DNA from: Clostridia bacterium
GTDB taxonomy: Bacteria; Bacillota; Clostridia; Acetivibrionales; DSM-2933
Direction: 5' to 3'
Assembly (NCBI GenBank): GCA_026416815.1
Contig: JAOAEJ010000052.1
Span: forward strand, 44,367 to 108,366
DNA: 64,000 nucleotides
Position numbers and translations under genes: made by a program. This document shows positions 45,887-56,092 of the stretch, piece after piece. Numbering within the stretch: the stretch's first letter is position 1; each line of letters starts with the position of its first letter. The notes below the pieces were generated by a model. That model had not been told where the DNA came from. It ran no database searches and saw nothing but the letters and a program-made list of their open reading frames with translations.

Positions 45887-47668
45887 ATGGGAGAATCAAT
45901 ATATGGTTTGCAAAGAACCCATAAATGTGGTGAGTTAGGACTTGCAAACGTAGGTGAAATTGTAACTGTAATGGGATGGTCTCACAAAAGAAGAGACCTT
46001 GGAGGAGTAATATTTGTTGACTTAAGAGATAGGTCAGGAGTCCTTCAGGTGGTATTTAACACTGCTATAGACCAGGAACTATTTGCAAAAGCTGAAGGTA
46101 TAAGGAGTGAGTATGTACTTGCTGTAGTAGGTGAGGTGGTAAAAAGAGCTCCTGAAACTGTTAATTCAAAGATTCAGACAGGGGAAATCGAGGTTATTGC
46201 TAAAGAGTTAAGAATCTTAAGCCAGGCTGAAACACCACCGATTTATATAGAAGAGGATTCCGATGTTAATGAGTCAGTAAGACTTAAGTACAGATATATT
46301 GACTTGAGAAGGCCTGATATGCAGAGAAATCTTATATTAAGGCATAAAGTAGCTAAAATAGCAAGAGATTATTATGACGAAAACGGCTTCCTGGAGATAG
46401 AAACTCCTATGCTGACAAAGAGTACTCCGGAAGGAGCCAGGGATTACCTCGTACCGAGCAGGGTGCAGCCAGGTAAATTCTTTGCGCTTCCTCAGTCACC
46501 ACAGCTTTTTAAGCAGCTTTTAATGGTTTCGGGCTTTGACAGATACATCCAAATAGTAAAATGCTTTAGAGATGAAGACTTAAGAGCCGACAGGCAGCCT
46601 GAGTTTACCCAGATAGACCTTGAAATGTCCTTTGTAAACGTAGAAGATGTATTGACCATAAACGAAGGCTTTGCAAAGAAAGTATTTAAAGAAACTCTTG
46701 ATGTAGAGTTGGAAGCTCCATTCATAAGAATGCCTTACCAGGAGGCTATGGACAGATTTGGGTCAGACAAGCCGGACATCAGGTTTGGACTTGAGCTTGT
46801 AAACATATCGGATATTGTGGAAAACTGCGGCTTCAAGGTATTTGCCGATGCGGTTAAAAACGGTGGAAGTGTAAGAGCGATTAATGCAAAAGGCTGCGGA
46901 GCAAAGTTCAGCAGAAGAGAAATCGATAGCCTTGTTGAATATGTAAAAATATACAAAGCAAAAGGTATGGCATGGATTGTAGTGGAACAAAATGAACTTA
47001 AGTCTGCTATCACCAAGTTCTTTAACGAGGATGAGGTTAAAGCCATACTTGATAGAGTTCAAGCTGAGCCAGGAGACCTTATTTGCTTTATTGCAGATAA
47101 AAATGAAGTAGTTTATGATGCTCTCGGACAGTTAAGGCTTGAGTTGGCTAGAAGGCTTGAATTGTTAAACAACAATGAGTTTAAGTTCCTTTGGGTTACT
47201 GAATTCCCACTTCTCGAATATGATGCTGAGGACAAACGCTGGGTAGCAAAACACCATCCGTTTACTTCCCCTATGGACGAAGATTTACAGTATCTGGATT
47301 CCGACCCCGGTAAGGTGCGTGCAAAGGCCTACGACCTTGTGCTAAACGGTGTGGAAATTGGTGGCGGTAGTATAAGGATACATATACAGGAGCTGCAGGC
47401 AAAGATGTTTGAATTGCTTGGATTCACAACTGAGCAGGCATGGGACAGATTTGGCTTCCTCCTTGAAGCATTCAAATACGGTACACCTCCTCACGGCGGA
47501 ATGGCCTATGGACTTGACAGGCTTGTCATGCTTATGGCTGGAAAGAGCAGCATAAGAGATGTAATAGCTTTCCCGAAAGTACAGAATGCGTCCTGTGTAA
47601 TGACAAATGCACCTGACTTCGTAGAAACTAAGCAGTTGAAGGAATTAAAGATAAAAACTGAATCCTAA
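45887..47668 (+). CDS. aspS: aspartyl-tRNA synthetase
   Basis: A 593-residue bacterial-type AspRS: N-terminal OB anticodon domain (GWSHKRRDLGGVIFVDLRD), motif 2 with FRDEDLRADRQPEFTQIDLEM, the GAD insertion domain, and motif 3 GMAYGLDRLVML. No asnS lies nearby, so the enzyme may also charge tRNA-Asn if the amidotransferase route is used; this cannot be decided here. ACGGAGGTAAAGAAG precedes the ATG. Confidence 0.96.
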   Translation: MGESIYGLQRTHKCGELGLANVGEIVTVMGWSHKRRDLGGVIFVDLRDRSGVLQVVFNTAIDQELFAKAEGIRSEYVLAVVGEVVKRAPETVNSKIQTGEIEVIAKELRILSQAETPPIYIEEDSDVNESVRLKYRYIDLRRPDMQRNLILRHKVAKIARDYYDENGFLEIETPMLTKSTPEGARDYLVPSRVQPGKFFALPQSPQLFKQLLMVSGFDRYIQIVKCFRDEDLRADRQPEFTQIDLEMSFVNVEDVLTINEGFAKKVFKETLDVELEAPFIRMPYQEAMDRFGSDKPDIRFGLELVNISDIVENCGFKVFADAVKNGGSVRAINAKGCGAKFSRREIDSLVEYVKIYKAKGMAWIVVEQNELKSAITKFFNEDEVKAILDRVQAEPGDLICFIADKNEVVYDALGQLRLELARRLELLNNNEFKFLWVTEFPLLEYDAEDKRWVAKHHPFTSPMDEDLQYLDSDPGKVRAKAYDLVLNGVEIGGGSIRIHIQELQAKMFELLGFTTEQAWDRFGFLLEAFKYGTPPHGGMAYGLDRLVMLMAGKSSIRDVIAFPKVQNASCVMTNAPDFVETKQLKELKIKTES

Positions 47669-47683
47669 TATAAATAAAAATAG

Positions 47684-47723
47684 TTTTTACCCCCTTTAAG
47701 TTGCAACTTAAAGGGGGTAAAAA
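47684..47723. terminator. 40-bp perfect palindrome, terminator of aspS
   Basis: Bases 47684-47723 are a perfect inverted repeat (TTTTTACCCCCTTTAAGTTG and its complement) followed by TTTTAC. Strong in both directions. Confidence 0.85.
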
Positions 47724-47797
47724 TTTTACTAACCCTTTTCAAAACGGAAGGGTATGCGATATAATAAACTGTATACATTTGTAAGGAGGGATTTGAT

Positions 47798-48358
47798 ATA
47801 TTTAAGTCGATTGAAAACCCCAGACTAAGGGAAGCTCTTGATTGGGGAGTACACATTTTGATAGCAGTAGCCATTGCGCTATTTATTGTAACCTTTGTTG
47901 CCCAGAGGACGGTTGTGTTTAGTATTTCGATGCAGCCAACCCTTTATGAAAAGGACAACCTTATAGTGGAAAAAATTACTCCGCGGTTTGGGAGCCTAAA
48001 ACCGGGGGATATAGTTACCATAAAAGTTAATGATCCTAGTGTTGTACAAGCCGAGCATGACCCTATAATTAAGAGAGTCATAGCTGTTGAGGGTGACACC
48101 GTTGAGATAAAGGACGGACATGTCAAAGTAAACGGAAAGATCATAGAAGAAAAGTATATAAAAGGTGACTTTACTAGAGAGGTAAACCCTGCTTACAGCA
48201 ATATAACAGTCCCTAAAGGCAGTGTTTATGTACTGGGAGATAATAGAAGTGCTAATATTGTAGATAGCAGGCAAATGGGACCGGTACAGATTGATAAAAT
48301 CCAGGGAAGAGCAATTTTTAGATTTCTTCCGTTTAGCAAGATAGGTACATTGGAATAA
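47798..48358 (+). CDS. lepB: signal peptidase I, apparently with ATA start
   Basis: A type I signal peptidase with one N-terminal transmembrane helix, the catalytic Ser in ISMQPTLYEKD and Lys in PIIKRVIAVEGD, and the box GDNRSANIVDSR. The reading frame continues upstream of the first standard start (TTG 47858) through a normal cytoplasmic N-terminus (IFKSIENPRLREALDWG) to ATA at 47798. AGGAGG lies 8 bp before that ATA. TTG 47858 also has GGGGAG at fair spacing but would start inside the membrane helix. I favour the longer, 186-residue form. Confidence 0.8.
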   Translation: MFKSIENPRLREALDWGVHILIAVAIALFIVTFVAQRTVVFSISMQPTLYEKDNLIVEKITPRFGSLKPGDIVTIKVNDPSVVQAEHDPIIKRVIAVEGDTVEIKDGHVKVNGKIIEEKYIKGDFTREVNPAYSNITVPKGSVYVLGDNRSANIVDSRQMGPVQIDKIQGRAIFRFLPFSKIGTLE

Positions 48359-48368
48359 GTGATGAAAG

Positions 48369-48427
48369 GCCCGCACTTATAGGTGAGTAGTCCCATGGTA
48401 GGGATTATTTGTAATATGTGCGGGTTT
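48369..48427 (+). terminator. terminator of lepB
   Basis: CCCGCAC and GTGCGGG form the base of a long hairpin with AGTCCC/GGGATT inside, followed by TTTTCTGT. Confidence 0.75.
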
Positions 48428-48433
48428 TCTGTA

Positions 48434-48478
48434 TTGACTACTACTAAAAAAAGATTTATAATTTAAACGATTGTTTAA
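48434..48478 (+). promoter_or_regulatory. tetR promoter with operator dyad
   Basis: TTGACT (48434-48439), a 17-bp spacer and TATAAT (48457-48462). Directly after the -10 is TTAAACGATTGTTTAA (48463-48478), a dyad with a 4-bp centre, typical of TetR-family self-repression. Confidence 0.75.
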
Positions 48479-48511
48479 TTTAAAATAAATTTTATGGTGT
48501 AGGTTAAAAAC

Positions 48512-49123
48512 ATGGGTCAAAACCGTATCAATGCAAGAATGAGAATACTGTTTGCTGCAAGGAAACTATTTGCTCAGCAAGGGTTTGAAGCAACAACTGT
48601 ACGTCAGATATCTGAAGAAGCAAAAACAAACTTGGCGCTTATTTCCTACCACTTTGGCGGTAAGGAGAATGTCTTTTTTGCACTGTTTGATACTTATTTT
48701 CCGATAGACAGTTTTTACGCTGATTTCGATTTTAAAGACCCCGTAGATGGTATAAAAAAGCTAACGGAAAAGATGATAGAATTTAAAGTAGAACACCCCG
48801 AGATGGTGTGTATAATACACCAGGAGATACTTATGAACAGCCCGAGGTTGGGGGAGATGAGTAAATACATGTATCCTGTTTTTACACAGCTGAGAGATAT
48901 GCTGGAAGCCGGAAAGAAGCAGGGGACATTTCACTTTAAATCAATAGATAATACAATGGTGTTCATTATGTCTATAATTACATTCCCATTGAACAATGCT
49001 TTTATAAATCCGCTGCTTACCGATGGAAAGCAGGATTTTGAGAGTATTCTTACCGATACATTAAATTTCGTTTTTGATGGCTTAGGATATGTAGGAAAGG
49101 TCCTACATAAAAGTGCATTATAG
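48512..49123 (+). CDS. TetR/AcrR-family regulator
   Basis: A 203-residue regulator. The HTH region reads FEATTVRQISEEAKTNLALISYHFGGKENVFFALFD within residues 25-60, close to the CecR/YbiH-like type. The C-terminal helices form the ligand pocket. Its operator lies at its own promoter. The large CoA-dehydratase/activase gene follows 62 bp downstream and is a likely target or operon partner. Confidence 0.92.
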   Translation: MGQNRINARMRILFAARKLFAQQGFEATTVRQISEEAKTNLALISYHFGGKENVFFALFDTYFPIDSFYADFDFKDPVDGIKKLTEKMIEFKVEHPEMVCIIHQEILMNSPRLGEMSKYMYPVFTQLRDMLEAGKKQGTFHFKSIDNTMVFIMSIITFPLNNAFINPLLTDGKQDFESILTDTLNFVFDGLGYVGKVLHKSAL

Positions 49124-49185
49124 AGTTATAAAAAAATCATGGATATAAATTGGGGTAAAAGGGGGCAAGGAAATGCGGCTTTCTG

Positions 49186-52100
49186 ATGGGCTGCATGCTT
49201 ATGAAAAAGATATTACATTTAGGGTTGGACGTAGGTTCAACAACAGTAAAACTGGTCATTCTGGATAAAAACGATAATATTATTTACAGCAAGTATCAAA
49301 GACACTTTTCCGACATTAGAAAAACTATATTCCAACTGGTTAGTGAAACATATGAGAAGTTTAAGGATGATGATATAACAGCTACAGTTACCGGTTCGGG
49401 AGGGTTATCAGTGTCTCATTGGTTGGACCTTCCGTTCGTCCAAGAGGTGATTGCAGGCACAAACGCTGTAGAAAGGTTTATACCGGAAACCGATGTAGCT
49501 ATAGAGCTTGGTGGTGAAGATGCCAAGATAACCTATTTCAGCGGTGGCATTGAGCAGAGGATGAATGGTACATGTGCAGGGGGAACCGGGGCGTTCATCG
49601 ACCAAATGGCTGCACTTTTACAAACCGATGCATCGGGTCTCAACGATCTGGCTAAAGGGTATAAGGTGATTTATCCTATAGCTGCCCGCTGTGGTGTTTT
49701 CGCAAAGACAGACATTCAGCCGCTTTTAAACGAGGGTGCGGAGAAAGCAGATATAGCTGCGTCAATTTTCCAATCGGTGGTTACACAGACTATAAGCGGA
49801 TTGGCATGTGGTAAGCCTATTAGGGGGAATATCGCATTCCTGGGGGGACCGTTATACTATCTGTCGGAATTAAGGCAAAGGTTTATTGAGACGCTGGATT
49901 TAAAGGATGAACAGGTTATTTACCCTGAGAATTCACAGTTATTTGTTGCTACCGGAGCTGCACTGGCTTCTAAAGACCAGAAAATAATATCTTTTAAGTC
50001 TCTAAACCAAAAGCTTCCCGTTTTAAACGAGATTACGGTACATGAGGTAGAAAGGCTAAGACCTTTATTTATTGACGATAATGAGTTGGCTGAGTTTAGG
50101 GAAAGACACAAAGGTAATGGAGTCAAAAGGAGGGAGCTTGCTTCTTTTGAGGGAAAATGCTACCTCGGTATAGACGCCGGTTCTACCACTACAAAGGCTG
50201 CGTTGATAGATGAAGACGGTGCTCTCCTCTATTCCTACTACGGTAGTAATGAAGGAAGTCCTTTAAATTCAACAATACGCATATTGAAGGAGCTGTACGG
50301 TAAACTACCGACGAAAGCGGTTATTGCAAACTCTGCTGTTACCGGTTATGGTGAAGCACTGCTCAAATCTGCTCTTCAACTGGATATTGGAGAAATAGAA
50401 ACTATAGCCCATTACAAAGCCGCTGACTTCTTCCTGCCTGGGGTTGACTTTATACTAGACATAGGCGGACAGGATATGAAGTGCCTCAAGGTAAAAGATG
50501 GGGTAATTGATAACATTATGCTCAATGAGGCTTGTTCCTCGGGCTGCGGTTCGTTTATAGAAACCTTCGCCCACTCGCTTAACATGGGAGTAGAGGACTT
50601 TGCAAAGGAAGCTTTGCTGTCCGAAAAACCTGTTGACCTGGGATCAAGGTGTACAGTGTTTATGAACTCAAGGGTAAAGCAGGCTCAGAAGGAAGGGGCT
50701 ACTGTAGGGGATATATCAGCCGGGCTTTCTTACTCAGTAATAAAAAATGCTCTCCAGAAGGTTATAAGAATAAGAAATCCTAAGGAAATGGGCGAAAAAA
50801 TCATTGTTCAAGGTGGTACGTTCTATAACGACGCTGTTCTGAGAAGCTTTGAGCTGATATCCGAAAGGGAAGCAGTAAGGCCTGATATAGCGGGACTTAT
50901 GGGCGCTTTCGGTGCGGCTTTAATCGCCAAGGATAGGTATGAGCTGGGATACCAGAGCACTTTGCTCGGGCTTGAGCAGTTGCAAGAATTCCACTTTGGG
51001 ACAGATATGAAACGCTGTACTTACTGTGCCAATAACTGTCTGCTTACAGTAAATAAATTCAACGGTGATAAGGAATTTGTTTCTGGGAACCGTTGTGAAA
51101 GGGGAGCGGGCGAGGATAAGAAAAAAGAACAGGTACCAAACCTCTTTGACTATAAATACAAGCGTATATTTGGATATTCACCTTTAAAAGAGGTAGAGGC
51201 AGTAAGGGGAAGTGTAGGTATTCCGAGGGTATTAAACCTTTATGAAAACTACCCGTTCTGGTATACTTTCTTTACCGAGCTTAAGTTCAGGGTTGAATTG
51301 TCCCCAAGATCATCAAAGAAAGTATATGAGCTTGGTATAGAGACCATGCCGTCAGAATCGGTATGCTATCCTGCCAAACTGGTACATGGACATATAATGA
51401 GCCTGGTAAACAAGGGTGTGAAGTTTATTTTCTACCCATGCTTGCCTTTTGAGAAGATAGAAAACCAGCATGCTGACAATCACTATAACTGTCCTATTGT
51501 TACTTCCTATGCAGAGGTTATAAGAACCAATATGGATGTTCTTAAAGAGCAGAATATCAGGTTTATGAACCCATTCCTCCCATTTGACAACAAAAAGAGA
51601 TTGGCTCAGAGGCTTTACGAGGAATTTAAGGTGCTTAACATCTCTAAAAAAGAGATTGCCGAAGCGGTAGAAAAAGCTTGGGAAGAGGATGAAAAGGCGA
51701 GGCATGATATAAAGATAAAGGGTGAAGAAGTACTAAAGTATCTTCAGGAAACAGGCAAAAAGGGAATAGTATTGGCGGGGCGTCCTTACCATATTGACCC
51801 TGAAATTAACCACGGTATTCCTAATATAATTACCGGCTTTGGAATGGCTGTATTGACTGAGGACTCTATTGCACACCTTGGTGAAGTGGAGAAGCCTCTC
51901 AGAATTGTAGACCAGTGGACATACCATTCAAGGCTGTATTCGGCGGCAAGCTATGTAAAAACAAAGGAAAACCTTGAGTTAATACAATTAAACTCCTTCG
52001 GTTGCGGTCTTGATGCTGTTACCACAGACCAGGTACAGGAGATACTGAACAGCTACGAAAAGATATATACCGTATTAAAGATAGACGAGGGTAACAACCT

Positions 52101-53487
52101 GGGGGCAGCAAGGATACGTATAAGATCTTTGAAAGCGGCAATGCAGGAACGTGATAAGAATGGATTTAAACCTGTTAAAATTTGTTCAACTGATAAGAGA
52201 GTACTTTTTACAGAGGAAATGAGAAAGAAGCATACCATTCTGGCGCCGGAAATGTCACCTATACATTTCCAATTTTTGGAGGAGGCTTTCAGGGCATCAG
52301 GATACAATGTTGAAATTCTGCCATCTATAGATAAAAAAGCTGTGGAGGAAGGGCTAAAATACGTACACAATGACGCATGCTATCCTTCAATAATTGCTAT
52401 AGGGCAGTTGATTGAAGCCCTTAAATCAGGTAAATATGACCTTAACAATACCTCTGTTATGATGTCCCAGACAGGGGGAGGCTGTAGGGCTACAAACTAT
52501 ATAGGGTTTTTAAGGAAAGCTTTAAAGGACGCTGGTTTTGAGAATATACCGGTAATATCTTTAAATGCTATAGGTATTGAAAAGAATCCCGGATTCTCCC
52601 TATCACCAGGCCTATTGAATAAGATTATGATGGCTTTGGTGTATGGAGACTTGCTCATGCGTGTCTTATACAGGGTAAGGCCTTATGAGAAGATTAGCGG
52701 CTCAGCGAACCTTTTATATGAGGGCTGGGTTGAAAAGTGTAAGGAATCGGTAAGCAGCGGTAAGCATAAACCATTTAAAGAGAATGTCTATAAGATAGTA
52801 GAGGATTTTGATAACATAGAAATAACCAATATAAAGAAGCCAAAGGTTGGTCTTGTAGGTGAAATTCTGGTTAAGTTCCACCCTACAGCCAATAACCAGA
52901 TTGTGGATATTGTTGAGAGGGAAGGCGCAGAGGCTGTAATGCCTGACCTAATGGACTTCTTGCTATATTGTGCTGTTGATGCCAACTTTAAATACACTCA
53001 TCTGTCCGGAAGTAAGAAAAGCCAGATAATAAACAATATAGCCATATCAGCTATAGAGTACTATAGAAAAGATATGAAAAAGGCACTTAAGAAAAGTAAA
53101 AGATTTGACCCTCCATGTACTATATGGGAACTGGCGGAGGGGGCTTCTGATATACTATCGTTGGGCAATCAAACCGGTGAAGGTTGGTTCCTGACTGCGG
53201 AAATGATTGAGCTTATACACAGCGGGGCTAAGAATATTGTATGTATGCAGCCTTTTGCATGCCTGCCAAACCATGTTACCGGTAAAGGTATGATTAAGGA
53301 ATTGAAGCGTAAATACCCCGATTCCAACATTGTAGCTGTGGATTACGATCCTGGGGCCAGCGAAGTAAATCAGCTCAATAGGATTAAGCTCATGCTCTCG
53401 GTAGCTTTTAAAAACCTGAAGGCTGACGAACAGTCAAAAAATATAGATAACGTAGATGAACAGGATGAGAATATAGGCATAGGGTAA
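49186..53487 (+). CDS. giant 2-hydroxyacyl-CoA dehydratase/activase fusion
   Basis: A 1433-residue protein. Two BadF/HgdC-type ASKHA ATPase domains come first (about 5-260 with [12 protein letters not shown] and [15 protein letters not shown]; about 320-590 with [14 protein letters not shown] and [15 protein letters not shown]). A Cys-containing linker (CTYCANNC) and a DUF2229 domain follow (about 660-870), then an HgdB/dehydratase-like region with many cysteines. Known activases use ATP to drive an electron into an Fe-S dehydratase; here both functions seem to be on one chain. The substrate is unknown. The start is uncertain: ATG 49186 or 49201, both with weak ribosome sites. Confidence 0.88.
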   Translation: MGCMLMKKILHLGLDVGSTTVKLVILDKNDNIIYSKYQRHFSDIRKTIFQLVSETYEKFKDDDITATVTGSGGLSVSHWLDLPFVQEVIAGTNAVERFIPETDVAIELGGEDAKITYFSGGIEQRMNGTCAGGTGAFIDQMAALLQTDASGLNDLAKGYKVIYPIAARCGVFAKTDIQPLLNEGAEKADIAASIFQSVVTQTISGLACGKPIRGNIAFLGGPLYYLSELRQRFIETLDLKDEQVIYPENSQLFVATGAALASKDQKIISFKSLNQKLPVLNEITVHEVERLRPLFIDDNELAEFRERHKGNGVKRRELASFEGKCYLGIDAGSTTTKAALIDEDGALLYSYYGSNEGSPLNSTIRILKELYGKLPTKAVIANSAVTGYGEALLKSALQLDIGEIETIAHYKAADFFLPGVDFILDIGGQDMKCLKVKDGVIDNIMLNEACSSGCGSFIETFAHSLNMGVEDFAKEALLSEKPVDLGSRCTVFMNSRVKQAQKEGATVGDISAGLSYSVIKNALQKVIRIRNPKEMGEKIIVQGGTFYNDAVLRSFELISEREAVRPDIAGLMGAFGAALIAKDRYELGYQSTLLGLEQLQEFHFGTDMKRCTYCANNCLLTVNKFNGDKEFVSGNRCERGAGEDKKKEQVPNLFDYKYKRIFGYSPLKEVEAVRGSVGIPRVLNLYENYPFWYTFFTELKFRVELSPRSSKKVYELGIETMPSESVCYPAKLVHGHIMSLVNKGVKFIFYPCLPFEKIENQHADNHYNCPIVTSYAEVIRTNMDVLKEQNIRFMNPFLPFDNKKRLAQRLYEEFKVLNISKKEIAEAVEKAWEEDEKARHDIKIKGEEVLKYLQETGKKGIVLAGRPYHIDPEINHGIPNIITGFGMAVLTEDSIAHLGEVEKPLRIVDQWTYHSRLYSAASYVKTKENLELIQLNSFGCGLDAVTTDQVQEILNSYEKIYTVLKIDEGNNLGAARIRIRSLKAAMQERDKNGFKPVKICSTDKRVLFTEEMRKKHTILAPEMSPIHFQFLEEAFRASGYNVEILPSIDKKAVEEGLKYVHNDACYPSIIAIGQLIEALKSGKYDLNNTSVMMSQTGGGCRATNYIGFLRKALKDAGFENIPVISLNAIGIEKNPGFSLSPGLLNKIMMALVYGDLLMRVLYRVRPYEKISGSANLLYEGWVEKCKESVSSGKHKPFKENVYKIVEDFDNIEITNIKKPKVGLVGEILVKFHPTANNQIVDIVEREGAEAVMPDLMDFLLYCAVDANFKYTHLSGSKKSQIINNIAISAIEYYRKDMKKALKKSKRFDPPCTIWELAEGASDILSLGNQTGEGWFLTAEMIELIHSGAKNIVCMQPFACLPNHVTGKGMIKELKRKYPDSNIVAVDYDPGASEVNQLNRIKLMLSVAFKNLKADEQSKNIDNVDEQDENIGIG

Positions 53488-53520
53488 TATCTAATTTCTG
53501 TAGAAGTTAATACGGGGAAT

Positions 53521-53566
53521 AATAAAAACAAGCGGAGAGGGTTCAGTCATTCCGCTTGTTTTTATT
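53521..53566. terminator. bidirectional terminator, 16-bp stem
   Basis: AATAAAAACAAGCGGA (53521-53536) pairs perfectly with TCCGCTTGTTTTTATT (53551-53566). It serves the dehydratase gene and the small minus-strand gene. Confidence 0.88.
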
Positions 53567-53614
53567 GTTTGGTAATAATTATTCAAATAAATTCCTTAAG
53601 GGAATAGGTAGAGA

Positions 53615-53782
53615 CTACTTACTGAAGTTCTTAACTTCCGGCATATTACTTTTAGCTCTGACTTTTTTCTTTTTTCCCATCGACTTCTGTGTTTCATGCG
53701 TTTTAATTGATTTGCTCATCATAAAGCCCAATACTACAAAAGCAGCTAACGCTACCAATGGAATGATTATTTGTGCAGTCAT
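53615..53782 (-). CDS. 55-residue single-helix membrane protein
   Basis: A short minus-strand frame starting MTAQIIIPLVALAAFVVLGF, followed by a basic region (KSMGKKKKVRAKSNMP) and the tail EVKNFSK. AAATAGGTGATATAA gives a clear ribosome site. One transmembrane helix with a positive cytoplasmic side. I do not recognise a family. A terminator follows, which supports a real transcript. Confidence 0.6.
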   Translation of the reverse strand: MTAQIIIPLVALAAFVVLGFMMSKSIKTHETQKSMGKKKKVRAKSNMPEVKNFSK

Positions 53783-53877
53783 TTATATCACCTATTTTCT
53801 AATTTTGCATACCGTACTATTATAAATACTGTATGTAAATAAATCAACTGCAAACCAAGGCTTTATGATTATGACTA

Positions 53878-54087
53878 TTAAACTATAGCAAATTTTTCTA
53901 TGCTAAAGGTGTTAAGATAGGGATCTTTCATTGTCCCCTTATAGCATTTGAACTCATTAAGCGTGTTTTGATGACCGCAGCATTCACACACAAAATTAAA
54001 GCCGTTGAGTTTAAGAAGTTCCATTTCTGGAAGTACCAAAATAACTGATCTACAGTTGTAGCAGTGCACCGATTTGTTTTTTAACAT
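53878..54087 (-). CDS. small zinc-ribbon-like protein
   Basis: A 69-residue protein with a CYNC and a CECCG knuckle (about residues 9-12 and 35-39), which suggests a zinc ribbon. GGGAGGAAAGGTC precedes the ATG at 54087; an upstream ATG would lie before that site. Function unknown. It lies 95 bp upstream of the small membrane protein on the same strand. Confidence 0.6.
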   Translation of the reverse strand: MLKNKSVHCYNCRSVILVLPEMELLKLNGFNFVCECCGHQNTLNEFKCYKGTMKDPYLNTFSIEKFAIV

Positions 54088-54735
54088 GACCTTTCCTCCC
54101 TCGTGCTTCAAGCTATATTAGTCCTTATACTGAAATAGCGCAGTAATATAAAGATTAAATAGAGCGTTTAGGCAATAACATATTAAACCGGTATTTTCTC
54201 TCTGTTTTCTGTACACCCGGATTTGAGTTAGCTGATACTAATTTCTCCCAACTGTGATAGGATCAACCTTAATAGATTTGTCTTATTATAAGGCTGACCT
54301 TATTTTATATTGAAAACTTTCAAAATGGATACGAAATGATTCTACTATAAAATAAGTTAAAAGGAAAGAGGTTCGACGAAACTAGTTAAAATTCGACATT
54401 GGGTTTTTAATATTATAAATGGGACATTGAGTTACTGATATCACCCGGAAATGTGCCAGATTTAAAATTAATAGTTCTCCGTTATCGCCAATTGATTGGG
54501 TATTTCGGCTTAGACCTATGGTTGCAGGAATATCAATTGTCATAATATACTTGTCCTCCGAATATTATTTGAAATACGTATATAAATTGCAAAAAAGAAT
54601 CTACAACGAAGTTCTCCCTAAATCTTTTTTGCAATTTGTTACCTCAAGTTATATTGCGATAATCAAATTTTTCCTTGTAATATCATTATCGCAATTTATA
54701 TAGTTTAATCAAACAGCTTTTAACGGAGGAAAAAG
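54088..54735. other. gap of about 650 bp, with two strong hairpins
   Basis: No convincing gene. AAATTGCAAAAAAGA (54584-54598) pairs perfectly with 54623-54637. TTGCGATAAT (54654-54663) pairs perfectly with ATTATCGCAA (54685-54694). Both precede spoIIP. The remaining sequence shows nothing recognisable. Confidence 0.5.
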
Positions 54736-55989
54736 ATGAGTAAAAAATATATGCACAAGGGTAAAAGAAATACAGCTCTAAAGAAGATACTTAAGCTTGC
54801 AATCTTTGTCTTTTTATCCTATATGGCAATTAAGCTGGGTATGGTAGGGGGAGATGAGATAGCAAAGACCGATTATAATATTGTAGAGAACATTGATGTG
54901 CAAAACTTTAAGCTTACGCTTGATAGTTCGCTTCCTATAATTTATACCGTTTACAATAGTGGTAATATAAGCGTATCTTTTAGTGGAGAAATTAAAAATA
55001 TAGTTAAAAACATATTTGGATTTGATTTAAATAGCCCTGTGACTGTTTTGAATTCCCAGTCATCATTTTTTTACAGTTACTACTCTAAAGACTATCTTCC
55101 AAAGTTAGCTGAGGCAAATGAGACAAAAAGTAAAAAAGATAATAGTAGTAATGATAGTGTAAATAAAATAGTAGTTCCCGAGGATGATAGCAAAGAGATT
55201 AAAGAGCCTGCGAGCAGTATCACTTACGAGGAGCCAATAACGCCGAATAAACCTGCCAGCAGTAGGATTGCTATACAAAATGAAACTAATTATAAGGTTA
55301 ACATAGCTCAGTTACTTAGCGAGCCTTTAAAAATAGATTACAGCAAAAGCGGACCGAAAGTATTGATATATCATACTCATACTTCTGAAAGTTATATAAA
55401 AAGTACAGGCGATTTAAATAAAAAGGGGCTGCCGAACTGGTCTACCGATCCAAGTCAAAACGTAGTAAGGGTAGGGCAAGAAATTGCCCAGTACCTTGAG
55501 GGTGAATATGATATTGATGTAATACATAATGGTACCGTACATGACCGTAAGGATTACCTTAAGGCGTACAGTGCTTCATTCAAAACTATAACCCAGTACC
55601 TAAAAAGCTATCCTTCAATAAAAGTAACCCTGGATATACATAGAGATGGTCTACCCAATAGAAAGTTAAGGCGGGTAACACAGATAAATAATAAAAATGT
55701 TGCTCAGATTATGTTTGTTGTAGGTACTGATGCCAGCTATGGAGGGCATCCTAAATGGAAGGAAAACCTGAAGTTTGCTCTGAAGATTCAGCAAAAGCTC
55801 AATGCCCAGTGGCCAGGTCTGGCCAGGGACATATATCTGCATAAAAGTAGATTTAACCAGCAGCTTACAACCGGCTCACTAATTGTCGAGGTGGGGGGAG
55901 ATGGCAATACCATGGAGGAATGCCTTGAGAGTACAAAATATTTATCAAAAGCGATAAGCGATGTTTTCAAGGATTTGGATAATAAATAG
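54736..55989 (+). CDS. spoIIP: stage II sporulation protein P
   Basis: A 417-residue protein with one N-terminal transmembrane helix (about 18-38), a low-complexity linker rich in Ser/Lys/Asp, and a C-terminal SpoIIP amidase/endopeptidase domain with YHTHTSESY, TLDIHRDGLP and SLIVEVGGDGNTMEEC. It removes septal peptidoglycan during engulfment with SpoIID and SpoIIM. It is often next to gpr; here gpr is 5 kb away. GGAGGAAAAAG precedes the ATG. Confidence 0.95.
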   Translation: MSKKYMHKGKRNTALKKILKLAIFVFLSYMAIKLGMVGGDEIAKTDYNIVENIDVQNFKLTLDSSLPIIYTVYNSGNISVSFSGEIKNIVKNIFGFDLNSPVTVLNSQSSFFYSYYSKDYLPKLAEANETKSKKDNSSNDSVNKIVVPEDDSKEIKEPASSITYEEPITPNKPASSRIAIQNETNYKVNIAQLLSEPLKIDYSKSGPKVLIYHTHTSESYIKSTGDLNKKGLPNWSTDPSQNVVRVGQEIAQYLEGEYDIDVIHNGTVHDRKDYLKAYSASFKTITQYLKSYPSIKVTLDIHRDGLPNRKLRRVTQINNKNVAQIMFVVGTDASYGGHPKWKENLKFALKIQQKLNAQWPGLARDIYLHKSRFNQQLTTGSLIVEVGGDGNTMEECLESTKYLSKAISDVFKDLDNK

Positions 55990-56002
55990 AGGACTACATG
56001 GG

Positions 56003-56040
56003 AATAATACTAAAATCAGGTAATCGGTTTTAGTATTATT
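56003..56040 (+). terminator. terminator of spoIIP with complementary loop
   Basis: AATAATACTAAAA (56003-56015) pairs with TTTTAGTATTATT (56028-56040), followed by CCTTTTGTTT. The loop TCAGGTAATCG (56016-56026) is perfectly complementary to CGATTACCTGA at 56055-56065. Confidence 0.7.
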
Positions 56041-56092
56041 CCTTTTGTTTATGGCGATTACCTGAAACACTAGGCCGAAGGTGGGTAATGTG

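Noticed and set aside
53556..53825. Open frame of 89 codons on the plus strand after the dehydratase gene
   Set aside because: It begins in a terminator arm and is antisense to the better supported 55-residue minus-strand gene with its own ribosome site.
54518..54703. Hydrophobic 61-codon frame before spoIIP
   Set aside because: No ribosome site, and most of it is made of two perfect inverted repeats.
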